Below, in pieces: positions 1-6,858 of a stretch of DNA of 19,909 nt. Source of the stretch: CAZFHZ01 sp964519015 (GTDB lineage Bacteria; Blakebacterota; Blakebacteria; Blakebacterales; CAYUVJ01); contig CAZFHZ010000060.1 in assembly GCA_964519015.1 (NCBI GenBank), positions 1 to 19,909 on the forward strand, given 5' to 3'. The notes under the pieces are model-generated. The model searched no databases, was not told the DNA's origin, and worked only from the letters and a program-made list of their open reading frames with translations. A program made the translations under genes and the position numbers. Each line of letters begins with the position of its first letter. The stretch's first letter is position 1.

Positions 1-1276
1 CCGCCTTGAAGAAACGGTCGAGGTTGAAGGCCACCCGGGGGAGATACCCGAAGTCCTCCAGGATGGTGAAGATGGGGAAGAAGATGGCCATCGGGGGGAG
101 CATCACCGCGACCACCCAGGCCAGCGCGCGCCAGGTGCCGTGCCAGACCAGCCCGGTCAGCCAGCCGGGCAGTCCGATCGCGGTGAAGAGCCCGGCCCCC
201 AGTCTCTCCAGGCCGAAGAGTCCCGAGGCGATCAGCTGGGAGGGGTAGTTCGCCCCGCTGACGGTGAGCCAGAAGACCAGGGCCAGCCCCACGAACATGA
301 TGGGGAGTCCCCAGAGCCGGCTGGTCACAACCCGGTCGAGCCAGGTCTCGAAGCGGAGGCGTCCGGCCCCCGCTTTCTGCACGCAGCGGCCGGCGATCTC
401 CTCCGCCGCCATAAAGAGCACACCGACCAGATCATCCCGGAACCCGCTGCCCAGTGTGCGCTGGAGCACATCCGCCCGGCTCAGGACCTCGGCCGCGGCC
501 GGGGGCGGGGAGAGCGGAGCGGTGCCTCCGTCCCGACCCAGTTCCCCTCCGGACACCGCCTGGCGGACCGCATAGTCGCCGTCCAGCAGGCGCATGGCCA
601 CCCAGCGGGGATTGGGCAGGTCGGGATAGGCCCCGGTGATGGCCGGCACCAGCCGGTCGAGGGCCTCCTGGACCGACCCGGACACCTTGACCCGGCGGGG
701 ATGGGTGGGGATGCGTCCCTGGACCACGCCGGCCACGGTATCGATAAGCTCGCCCAGCCCCTGCTGGTAGCGGGCCGCGGTGGGCACCACCGGCACTCCC
801 AACTCGTCGGCCAGGCGGCGGTGGTCGATCCGGATCCCCTTCCGGCGGGCCTCGTCCATCAGGTTGAGGCAGATCACCACCCGGTCGGTGATCTCCAGGA
901 TCTGGAGGGCCAGGTAGAGGTTGCGCTCCAGAGCGGTGGCAGCGAGCACCACGATGGTGCAGTCGGGCCGGCCGAACAGGATGAAGTCGCGGGCGACCTC
1001 CTCGTCCACCGAGGCGGAGAGCAGGGAGTAGGTCCCCGGCAGGTCGACCAGCTTGTAGGCGTTGGTCTGGTAGCGGAATCCCCCCTCGGCCCGGGTCACC
1101 GTCTTGCCCGGCCAGTTGCCGGTGTGCTGCTTGAGCCCGGTGAGGGCGTTGAAGACGGTGCTCTTGCCGGTGTTGGGGTTGCCGGCCAGGGCCACCACGA
1201 AGTCCCACCGGTCCACGTCGACTCCCATGCGGACCAGCACATCCTTGACCGCGCAGGTCTCGCAGGCCCCGTTCAA
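1..1276 (-). CDS. feoB: Ferrous iron transport protein B, N-terminal 425 residues (cut by left edge)
   Basis: FeoB is the inner-membrane Fe(II) transporter with a cytoplasmic GTPase domain. The G motifs are in order: GNPNTGKS (about residues 32-39), a switch I Thr in NWPGKT (about 59), DLPG (78-81) and NLMD (138-141). A helical spacer follows. The first membrane segments begin near WGLPIMFVGLALVF, and the conserved gate region with LEDFGYLPR lies just before the edge. About 425 of the usual 650-770 residues are present. The start is chosen as TTG at 1276. It overlaps the upstream stop codon as TTGA and has a strong GGAGGAG ribosome site 6 nt ahead, so translation is probably coupled to the DtxR-FeoA gene. 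The first residues hold an unusual Cys-x-x-Cys (residues 5 and 8), possibly metal-binding (inference). The next in-frame ATG (1228) would remove that element and has no comparable ribosome site. Confidence 0.96.
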   Translation of the reverse strand, partial: MNGACETCAVKDVLVRMGVDVDRWDFVVALAGNPNTGKSTVFNALTGLKQHTGNWPGKTVTRAEGGFRYQTNAYKLVDLPGTYSLLSASVDEEVARDFILFGRPDCTIVVLAATALERNLYLALQILEITDRVVICLNLMDEARRKGIRIDHRRLADELGVPVVPTAARYQQGLGELIDTVAGVVQGRIPTHPRRVKVSGSVQEALDRLVPAITGAYPDLPNPRWVAMRLLDGDYAVRQAVSGGELGRDGGTAPLSPPPAAAEVLSRADVLQRTLGSGFRDDLVGVLFMAAEEIAGRCVQKAGAGRLRFETWLDRVVTSRLWGLPIMFVGLALVFWLTVSGANYPSQLIASGLFGLERLGAGLFTAIGLPGWLTGLVWHGTWRALAWVVAVMLPPMAIFFPIFTILEDFGYLPRVAFNLDRFFKA

Positions 1277-2310
1277 GACGCTCCTCCGTCAGAATCCGGC
1301 AGGATCATCAGGATCTGGTCGGCCTGCTCCCGGCGCAGCGCGATCAGGGTGTCGCGGATCCGGTAGGCGCGCGGTTCCCCGAAGGGGGCGGTGCGGTCCA
1401 CTTCCACCCGGCTGCCGGGGGTGAGCCCCAGGTCCATGAAGCGGCGGCGGGTGAGCCCGCGGCAGGCCGGATCGATCCCCAGGACCGTTCCGACCTCGCC
1501 CTGGCCCAGGTCGCTCAGCCGGCGGTGCGGTCCGAACGCGGCGACGGGTTCGGGCAGGGGCGCCACGGTGATGTTCTCGGCCACCACCGTGGCCAGCAGG
1601 AACTCCCGGTCCTCGGTATAGCAGCGCACCCGGGCCGGGGTGCGTTCCTCGACCCGCACGTCCATACCCAGGCGGAGGCCCTCGGCCATCAACTGGGCGA
1701 AGACCTCGGGGGGTTCGTCCTCCAGGTGGATGACCCGGCCGGTCACATCGAGCGGCCAGCGGGTGAGGGGTATCCCGTCCTTGGCGGCCAACTCGCCGGC
1801 GGCGGTCGGGATGGGATCCCCGTGCGGGTCGTGGGTGGGGTAGCCGAGCCGGGCGTCCAGCGCGTCCGCTTCCTCGGGCGTGATCCGGTGCTCGGCCTTC
1901 TCGGCCCGGGCGTGAAGTTCGGTCGTCCGCACGCCGGTCTCATCGGCCAGGTAGCGTTCCCACAAGCGGTGGGCGCGGATGACCTGGAGGGCATAGGTGC
2001 GCCCCTCGGCGGTCAACTCGTAACCCTGCGGACCCGCCTCGGCGAAGCCGCCCGCGATGAGCCGGTCGACCAGCACGGAGGCGGTGCCGGTGGAGACCGT
2101 GAGGACACCGGCGATGCTCTCCAGGGTGGCCCGGCGCCCGGCGTACTCCCGTTCATGGATATGCTTGAGGGCGTCCTCGATCCGGATGCGGTCATCCCGC
2201 GAGCGGGCTCGCAGCCAGCCCCAGAACCAGCCCCGGGCGGGACGGAAGGCCCCCCAGGCGAGGACGCCTGCGACCAGGGCGATCAGGAGGGAGAGGAGGG
2301 GTTCGGACAT
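1273..2310 (-). CDS. Membrane-anchored DtxR/MntR-type metalloregulator fused to FeoA-like domains
   Basis: The protein has 345 residues. One hydrophobic helix (about residues 4-20) precedes a basic linker. Next comes a winged-helix DNA-binding domain (about 38-100: the IEDALKHIHE and ATLESIAGVL region), then a DtxR metal-binding/dimerisation domain with AHRLWERYL, AEKAEHRI and the family signature DPHGDPIP. The C-terminal half holds two SH3-like stretches. The last (RRLSDLGQGEVG through FMDLGLTPGSRVEV) is a clear FeoA domain. DtxR proteins bind DNA when loaded with Fe(II) or Mn(II), and FeoA assists FeoB, so this gene links sensing with transport. The gene lies directly upstream of feoB with a 4-bp overlap. 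A DtxR box lies 34 bp upstream of the start, implying autoregulation. ATG 2310 is preferred. A TTG at 2340 would put the ribosome site inside the operator and has no Shine-Dalgarno sequence. The membrane anchor is uncommon in classical DtxR proteins. Confidence 0.9.
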   Translation of the reverse strand: MSEPLLSLLIALVAGVLAWGAFRPARGWFWGWLRARSRDDRIRIEDALKHIHEREYAGRRATLESIAGVLTVSTGTASVLVDRLIAGGFAEAGPQGYELTAEGRTYALQVIRAHRLWERYLADETGVRTTELHARAEKAEHRITPEEADALDARLGYPTHDPHGDPIPTAAGELAAKDGIPLTRWPLDVTGRVIHLEDEPPEVFAQLMAEGLRLGMDVRVEERTPARVRCYTEDREFLLATVVAENITVAPLPEPVAAFGPHRRLSDLGQGEVGTVLGIDPACRGLTRRRFMDLGLTPGSRVEVDRTAPFGEPRAYRIRDTLIALRREQADQILMILPDSDGGAS

Positions 2311-2343
2311 AGAGAGATCACCGGCGACCGGGTCGCCCAAGAT

Positions 2344-2362
2344 TTAGGTTAGCCTAACTTTC
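2344..2362 (-). promoter_or_regulatory. DtxR/IdeR-type iron box (operator) of the feo operon
   Basis: On the plus strand the site reads TTAGGTTAGCCTAACTTTC. It matches the DtxR/IdeR 19-bp consensus (TTAGGTTAGSCTAACCTAA) at 16 of 19 positions, including the whole palindromic core GTTAGCCTAAC. It sits just downstream of the minus-strand -10 element, over the predicted transcription start, which is the usual place for a repressor to block initiation. A further TTAGCC half-site follows at 2364-2369 on the minus strand, so the site may bind more than one dimer. The regulator is probably the DtxR-FeoA protein encoded immediately downstream. Confidence 0.8.
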
Positions 2363-2368
2363 GGGCTA

Positions 2369-2397
2369 ATGATACGAAGGCGATCCTTCGGCGTCAA
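2369..2397 (-). promoter_or_regulatory. Sigma70-type promoter of the dtxR-feoA/feoB operon
   Basis: On the minus strand, TTGACG (2397-2392; 5 of 6 matches to TTGACA) is separated by 17 nt from TATCAT (2374-2369; 5 of 6 matches to TATAAT). Transcription would begin near 2362, inside the iron box. The spacer contains a perfect inverted repeat, CGAAGG-N4-CCTTCG (2375-2390). Confidence 0.7.
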
Positions 2398-2522
2398 CCC
2401 CGAACCCCTCTCCCGGCGACCGGGCGGCGACACCGGGCTCACACAACCACCCAGCACGTCCCTTCACCCGGTCGGTCGGGACTGGCTCGTCGTGGGGCCG
2501 GTGCATTGTTTGGGGGAAGACC

Positions 2523-4652
2523 ATGGCGCACCACCGGCAGCATACCCCCGACTTGAGGATCCCGGCCGGCCGGATATGGCGGGCCTGGACGGCCCTGCTG
2601 GCCCGGCTGCGGCAGAGCGACCAGGTCGCCCTGACCCTGTTGAGCGTGCTGGTCGGGGTGACCACCGGGTTCGGGGCGGTCGGTTTCCGCTACCTGATCG
2701 ACCTCTTCACCCACCTCTGCTGGAACGGGTCCTCCTCCCCTTCGACCGTGGCGGCCGCTATCCCCTTCTGGAGGGTGATGCTCATGCCCGCGGCCGGCGG
2801 GGTGCTGGTCGGGCTGCTCATCCAGTTCGTCTCCCGGGAAGTGAAAGGGCACGGAGTACCCGAAGTGATGGAATCGATCGCCCTCCGCGAAGGGCGGATC
2901 CGTCTGCGGGTGGTACCGGGCAAGGCACTGGGCTCGGCCATCACCATCGGTACGGGGGGGAGCGCGGGACGGGAGGGGCCGATCGTCCAGATTGGGTCGG
3001 CCATCGGTTCGATCGCCGGACGGCTCGCCCGCATGCCCGGCGGGTACCTGCGTATCCTGGTCGCTTCCGGAGCGGCGGGAGGGATCTCGGCCACCTTCAA
3101 CACCCCGGTGGCGGGGGCGATCTTCGCCGCCGAGGTCATCCTGGGGGACTTCGGGGTCAGCCACTTCACCCCGGTGGTGGTCGGCTCGGTCATGGCCGCG
3201 GCCGTCTCCCGTTCCTTCTACGGTGACCAGCCGACCTTCCACATCCCGCGGGAGGCTTTCCGGATCGAGAGCGTGGCCGAGTTCCTGCCCTATGTGCTGC
3301 TCGGCCTGCTGGCCGCACTGGCCGGGATCCTCTTTATCCGCATGCTCACCGGGACGGTGACCTTCTTCGACCGCCGCCGGAATCTCCCCCCCTGGACCCG
3401 TCCGGCCGTCGGTGGACTGTTGATCGGGCTCATCGCCCTGCTCTTCCCCCAGGTCCTCGGAGTGGGCTACGAGGCGATCGAGCGCTCGATCCAGCCGGGG
3501 ACTTACGGGCCGTGGGGTCTCATGCTGCTGATTCTGCTGTTCAAGATGCTGGCCACTTCCCTGACCCTGGGTTCGGGGGGCTCGGGGGGGGTGCTCTCCC
3601 CTTCGCTCTTCATCGGGGCGATGCTGGGGGGGGCCTTGGGCTCGGTGGTCCACCAGCTCGCACCGGGCTGGACCGCCGACCCGGCGGCCTACGCCATGGT
3701 GGGCATGGGGGCGGTGCTGGCGGCCACCACCCATGCACCCCTCATGTCGGCCATCATGCTTTTCGAGCTGACCGGGAACTACCAGATCATCCTCCCCCTC
3801 ATGCTCACCTGTACCCTGGCCACTCTGGTGGCCAGCCGGCTCCTGGGGGTTTCGATCTACACCTCGGAACTGCTGCGCCGCGGGGTGGTCCTCTCGCGGG
3901 GGCGTGAGGTCAACCTGCTCCGTTCGGTCCGCGTCCGGGCGGTGCTCTCCGACGAGTACTCCACCGTCGATGCCGCCACCCCGCTCCCCCGGCTGATGAC
4001 CCTGGTGGCGGCCTCCACCCACAGCCGCTTTTTCCTGGTGGATCCGGACGGCGGGCTGCGGGGTGCGGTCGACCTGGCCGACCTGCGTCAGCTCATCCCC
4101 GACCAGGACCTGCTGCGCGACGTGCTGGTGGCCGAGGATGTCGCCAATCCCGCGGTGCGCGCGGTGGGCCCCGACGACGACCTGGCCCTGGTGCTCCGGG
4201 AGTTCGAGCGGAGCGGGGTGGATGATCTGCCGGTGGTGGAAGAACCGGGGAACGGCAAGGGGGAGGGGAGGGCGGCCCGACTGATCGGGGTGGTGCGCAA
4301 GAACGACGTGATCGCCCGCTACAACCGCGAGATGCTCAAGCGGGACATGGCCCTGGAAGTCGGAGTGGGGGTCCGGGAGGCGGAGGATCTGGCCACCGTC
4401 CCGCTGGGCGACCGCTACCTGCTGGCCGAGGTGCCCGTCCCGGCAGCGATGTCCGGCAAGACCCTCCAGGAGATCGGTTTCCGGACGCACTACGGCGCCG
4501 AGGTGGTGCTCGTCAAGCCACATACCGGAGGGGCTCCGGAAGTCCCCCAAGCCGACACCCGGCTGTCCGAAGGGGAGGTGCTGCTCGTGGTCGGGGAGCG
4601 GGAGGCCATCGGCCGGTTGCGTTCCCTGCTGCTCGATGGCTCCAGGCACTAA
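2523..4652 (+). CDS. ClC-family chloride channel/transporter with CBS pair and TrkA-C domain
   Basis: The protein has 709 residues. The ClC membrane domain spans about residues 35-450 and shows the three selectivity loops: GHGVPEV (109-115, the GSGIP position), GREGP (149-153, with gating Glu151) and GSGGSGGVLSP (350-360, the GxFxP position). The position equivalent to the proton glutamate Glu203 of E. coli ClC-ec1 appears to be Val205 (sequence FAAEVI), as in channel-type ClCs. This suggests channel-like or weakly proton-coupled behaviour, but does not prove it. Two CBS domains (about 468-600) and a C-terminal RCK/TrkA-C domain (about 630-705, ending LSEGEVLLVVG) follow, probably binding nucleotide. 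The ATG at 2523 has a GGGGGAAGA ribosome site. The gene diverges from the feo operon. I see no convincing promoter of its own in the 148 nt after the feo promoter. It is convergent with the downstream glycosyltransferase and overlaps it by 4 bp. Confidence 0.95.
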   Translation: MAHHRQHTPDLRIPAGRIWRAWTALLARLRQSDQVALTLLSVLVGVTTGFGAVGFRYLIDLFTHLCWNGSSSPSTVAAAIPFWRVMLMPAAGGVLVGLLIQFVSREVKGHGVPEVMESIALREGRIRLRVVPGKALGSAITIGTGGSAGREGPIVQIGSAIGSIAGRLARMPGGYLRILVASGAAGGISATFNTPVAGAIFAAEVILGDFGVSHFTPVVVGSVMAAAVSRSFYGDQPTFHIPREAFRIESVAEFLPYVLLGLLAALAGILFIRMLTGTVTFFDRRRNLPPWTRPAVGGLLIGLIALLFPQVLGVGYEAIERSIQPGTYGPWGLMLLILLFKMLATSLTLGSGGSGGVLSPSLFIGAMLGGALGSVVHQLAPGWTADPAAYAMVGMGAVLAATTHAPLMSAIMLFELTGNYQIILPLMLTCTLATLVASRLLGVSIYTSELLRRGVVLSRGREVNLLRSVRVRAVLSDEYSTVDAATPLPRLMTLVAASTHSRFFLVDPDGGLRGAVDLADLRQLIPDQDLLRDVLVAEDVANPAVRAVGPDDDLALVLREFERSGVDDLPVVEEPGNGKGEGRAARLIGVVRKNDVIARYNREMLKRDMALEVGVGVREAEDLATVPLGDRYLLAEVPVPAAMSGKTLQEIGFRTHYGAEVVLVKPHTGGAPEVPQADTRLSEGEVLLVVGEREAIGRLRSLLLDGSRH

Positions 4653-5899
4653 CCGAACAGCAGGCTGTCCTCGGAGTTTTTGGTCTCGTTCCAGCGCTGG
4701 ATCAGGTAGTACTTCTCCGCCTCGAAGACACGGATGATGTTCTCCAGGTACTCCTCCGTCTCCCGCACGCCGAAGTCCCGGGTTTTGTTCACGAAGGAGA
4801 GCACCCGAGAGTGGTAGAGGGGGATGAGCGCCTCGATCAGGCGGTCGTGGTCCAGGCCGTTGTGCTTGTAGGCGACGGCGAAGTTGAAGAGGATCCGGGC
4901 CCACAGGTCGCTGTGATAGTAGAAGGAACCCTCATCGTCGGTTTGCAGGACCTGTCCCAGTTCGGTCCAGACCGGCATCGGCAGGATCGACTGCCAGAGT
5001 TCCCCGTGTTCCTGCAGACCCCGCCGGATACTCTCGAACAGCTTGTCGGTGCTGACCTCGACTTCGGGGGCCTGGTCGGAGGTCCCCAGCCCGAAGCCGA
5101 AGATGCTGCTCGGCCGGCTCGGTTCGAGATCCTTCCAGAGGTACTCGAATTCGGTCATCAGGTCGAAGAGGGTGGAGACCACCTGGGTGAACATGCGGCT
5201 CAGGTCGGCGGCCGGGTCCTTGGCCCGATGGATCTTGGGCGTGCCGAGGAAGGCCTGGCAGACGTTGAAGCCCCGGGCGATCGCGATCGTGGTCATCCAG
5301 ACGTCGATGCCGAAGTTGGCGATCTTCTCGTTCCAGAGGCGCTCGGAGAGGAAAGCGCGGGCCAGTCTGCCGGAGAAGCCGAAGTCTCCACCGATCGGTT
5401 GCCGCACCCGCAGGCCGAAGAGGGAGCGAAGCAGGGGATAGGCGATGTGGTTGGTGATCGTGCCGTCGTACTTGTGGCGCACATAGATGGGGCTCACGAA
5501 GTCGAAGCGTCCGAGCAGGGGTTCCCCCAGGTAGCGGATCCAGCTCGGGGTGATGCTCTTCAGGTCGGCATCCACCACGATGATCGCCCGGGCGTTCAGC
5601 TCGACCGCCGCCTTGAAGAGGTTACGGAAGTTGTTCCCCTTCCCCTTCACCCCTTCGGGGGTGGAGACGTAGATCTTCGGCACCTTGGTCGGGGTGTCGA
5701 GGAAGGCCTCCCGGGTCCCGTCCTGGGAGTTATTGTCGACGTTGATGAGGACGGCCGGGTGGTTGGGGAAGAACTCCAGCAGCCCCTTGCTGGCGATATC
5801 GGTCGGGTAGGCGATGCTGTCGGCTTCGTTGTAGGATGGGATCCCGACGATGATCTCGGCGCTCCGGACACCGTCCGGATTCTCGACGAGCAGACTCAT
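4649..5899 (-). CDS. GT-A glycosyltransferase resembling mannosylglycerate synthase (GT78/GT2-like)
   Basis: The protein has 416 residues. The N-terminal GT-A fold shows a sugar-nucleotide start (IIVGIPSYNEAD, about 16-27), GVKGKGNN (83-90) and a metal-binding DAD (110-112, VVDADLKS). Acceptor-side motifs follow: QPIGGDFGFSG (167-177), NFGIDVW (195-201) and PKIHRAKD (221-228). From memory, the order of DAD, QP-GG, GID and the later His matches Rhodothermus marinus mannosylglycerate synthase, where the DAD Asp and the His bind metal. The C-terminal helical part (FNFAVAYKHN, LIPLYHSRVLSFV) also resembles that enzyme. A role in making a glycosylated compatible solute is therefore plausible, but sugar and acceptor cannot be read from sequence. 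The start is ATG 5899 with GGGAGGAAG directly ahead; the longer open frame upstream lacks conserved sequence. No membrane helix is evident, so it is probably cytoplasmic. Confidence 0.82.
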   Translation of the reverse strand: MSLLVENPDGVRSAEIIVGIPSYNEADSIAYPTDIASKGLLEFFPNHPAVLINVDNNSQDGTREAFLDTPTKVPKIYVSTPEGVKGKGNNFRNLFKAAVELNARAIIVVDADLKSITPSWIRYLGEPLLGRFDFVSPIYVRHKYDGTITNHIAYPLLRSLFGLRVRQPIGGDFGFSGRLARAFLSERLWNEKIANFGIDVWMTTIAIARGFNVCQAFLGTPKIHRAKDPAADLSRMFTQVVSTLFDLMTEFEYLWKDLEPSRPSSIFGFGLGTSDQAPEVEVSTDKLFESIRRGLQEHGELWQSILPMPVWTELGQVLQTDDEGSFYYHSDLWARILFNFAVAYKHNGLDHDRLIEALIPLYHSRVLSFVNKTRDFGVRETEEYLENIIRVFEAEKYYLIQRWNETKNSEDSLLFG

Positions 5900-5940
5900 C
5901 CTTCCTCCCTGCCCGGGTTCGGTATGACCACGACCTTTGG

Positions 5941-5968
5941 AGTTTATCTTCGGTCCGGCGTATGACAA
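5941..5968 (-). promoter_or_regulatory. Possible promoter of the glycosyltransferase gene
   Basis: On the minus strand, TTGTCA (5968-5963; 5 of 6 consensus matches) and TAAACT (5946-5941; 4 of 6) are 16 nt apart. They lie in the 91-bp gap between the TPR-zincin stop and the glycosyltransferase start. This would let the glycosyltransferase be expressed apart from the operon upstream. Confidence 0.4.
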
Positions 5969-5990
5969 GTATGGAAGCCGGCTGGAGGCT

Positions 5991-6845
5991 TCATTCCAGG
6001 CCCAGGCCGGGCATCGCCTCCTCATCGAAACCGAGGAAGTGGGCCAGCTCGTGCCAGAGGGTGATGCGGATCTCCTCAATCAGGCACTCCCGGTCGGGAC
6101 AGACCCGTTCCAGGTTCTTCTGGAAGAGGAAGATCACGCCGGGTTGCTCCAGCGGGTTGAAGACGGAGCGGTCGAGCAGGCTGGTACCGGTGAACAGTCC
6201 GAGCAGGTCGGGACGCAATCCCTCATCCGGATCGTCCTCGGCCATCTGGATCGATGGGAGGGGGCGGACCTGTACAGGCAGGGCGTCGAGCGCGTCGCGG
6301 AAGTCGGGGGGGAGTCGGTCACGGGCCTGGTGAAGCGCCCGCTCCACTTCCGGCTCGGTGATACGGTGGGGAGGGAAGAACTGCTCGGGATCGAGCCGGG
6401 CCGCCTTGATGAAAGCGACCGCGGCGCCCTCATCGTCCTCCAGGAACTCCCGGATGCGCCCCAGCAGGTGCCAGCACCAGGCATCCTCGGTCTCGTCGGC
6501 CAGCCACGGCTCGATCAGTTTCCGGGCCTCCTCGAACCGCCAGCGCTGGAAGAGGGTCTCCCCCAGATACCAGCGCCGCAGTCCTTCGTCCTCCACCCCC
6601 AGTTGCCCGGCCTGCTGCAGCGACCGTTCCGCCTCCTCGAGGAGACCCGCCTCGCAGGCGGCTCCCCCCAGGGCGAGATGGGCCTCCCCGTCGGCGGCAT
6701 GCTCCCGGGTGAGGGTCAGTGCCTTTGCGAGCGCTTCCTCGAAGCGGTCATCGTCCAGAAGCTCCCAGACAGCGTCGAGCGCCTCGGGGGACGCCGGTCC
6801 GGCGTCCCCCGAAGGTTCCTGCTTCCTGCCTCGGCCTAGGGGCAT
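5991..6845 (-). CDS. TPR-repeat protein with C-terminal zincin-like metalloprotease motif
   Basis: The protein has 284 residues and no signal peptide or membrane helix, so it is probably cytoplasmic. The N-terminal half (about residues 20-170) consists of TPR-like helix pairs, for example DDRFEEALAKALTL, GLLEEAERSLQQAG, WRFEEARKLIEPW and DDEGAAVAFIKAARLDP. The C-terminal part matches the zincin-like metallopeptidase family (PF06262 type): ITLWHELAHFLGFDEE, with HExxH at 265-269 followed by G-F-D-E. The ATG at 6845 has GGGAGGA upstream. It starts 13 nt after the stop of the Asp-box gene, so it is probably the last gene of the M14/propeller operon. TPRs usually bind partner proteins, and the protease may be directed to a substrate by them (inference). 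Oddly, codons 12-21 contain a perfect 29-bp palindrome. Confidence 0.85.
   Translation of the reverse strand: MPLGRGRKQEPSGDAGPASPEALDAVWELLDDDRFEEALAKALTLTREHAADGEAHLALGGAACEAGLLEEAERSLQQAGQLGVEDEGLRRWYLGETLFQRWRFEEARKLIEPWLADETEDAWCWHLLGRIREFLEDDEGAAVAFIKAARLDPEQFFPPHRITEPEVERALHQARDRLPPDFRDALDALPVQVRPLPSIQMAEDDPDEGLRPDLLGLFTGTSLLDRSVFNPLEQPGVIFLFQKNLERVCPDRECLIEEIRITLWHELAHFLGFDEEAMPGLGLE
6784..6812. repeat. Perfect 29-bp GC-rich palindrome within the TPR-zincin coding start
   Basis: The arms TCGGGGGACGCCGG (6784-6797) and CCGGCGTCCCCCGA (6799-6812) are exact reverse complements around a single T at 6798. The hairpin lies at codons 12-21 of the TPR-zincin gene, in a low-complexity stretch of the protein (SGDAGPASPE). 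It could be a REP-like element taken into the coding region, or an RNA stem affecting translation. No second copy was noticed in this window. Confidence 0.8.
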
Positions 6846-6858
6846 ACGATCCTCCCGC

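Noticed and set aside
140..1366. Long plus-strand open frame of 408 codons opposite feoB
   Set aside because: Composition is Gly/His/Pro/Asp-rich with no domain, and the opposite strand encodes FeoB with all G motifs. It is a shadow frame caused by high G+C.
2308..2340. TTG start at 2340 for the DtxR-FeoA gene
   Set aside because: No ribosome site, and the leader would fall inside the iron box. ATG 2310 starts directly before the membrane helix.
4657..4681. Possible terminator: ACAGC-AG-GCTGT followed by TTTTT after the ClC stop
   Set aside because: The stem is only 5 bp with a 2-nt loop, and the T run is separated by 8 nt. It lies inside the convergent gene and is too weak to call.
2439..4904. 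Minus-strand open frame of 821 codons opposite the ClC gene
   Set aside because: Low-complexity Gln/His/Gly-rich translation spanning two convergent real genes. The ClC protein on the other strand has all family motifs.
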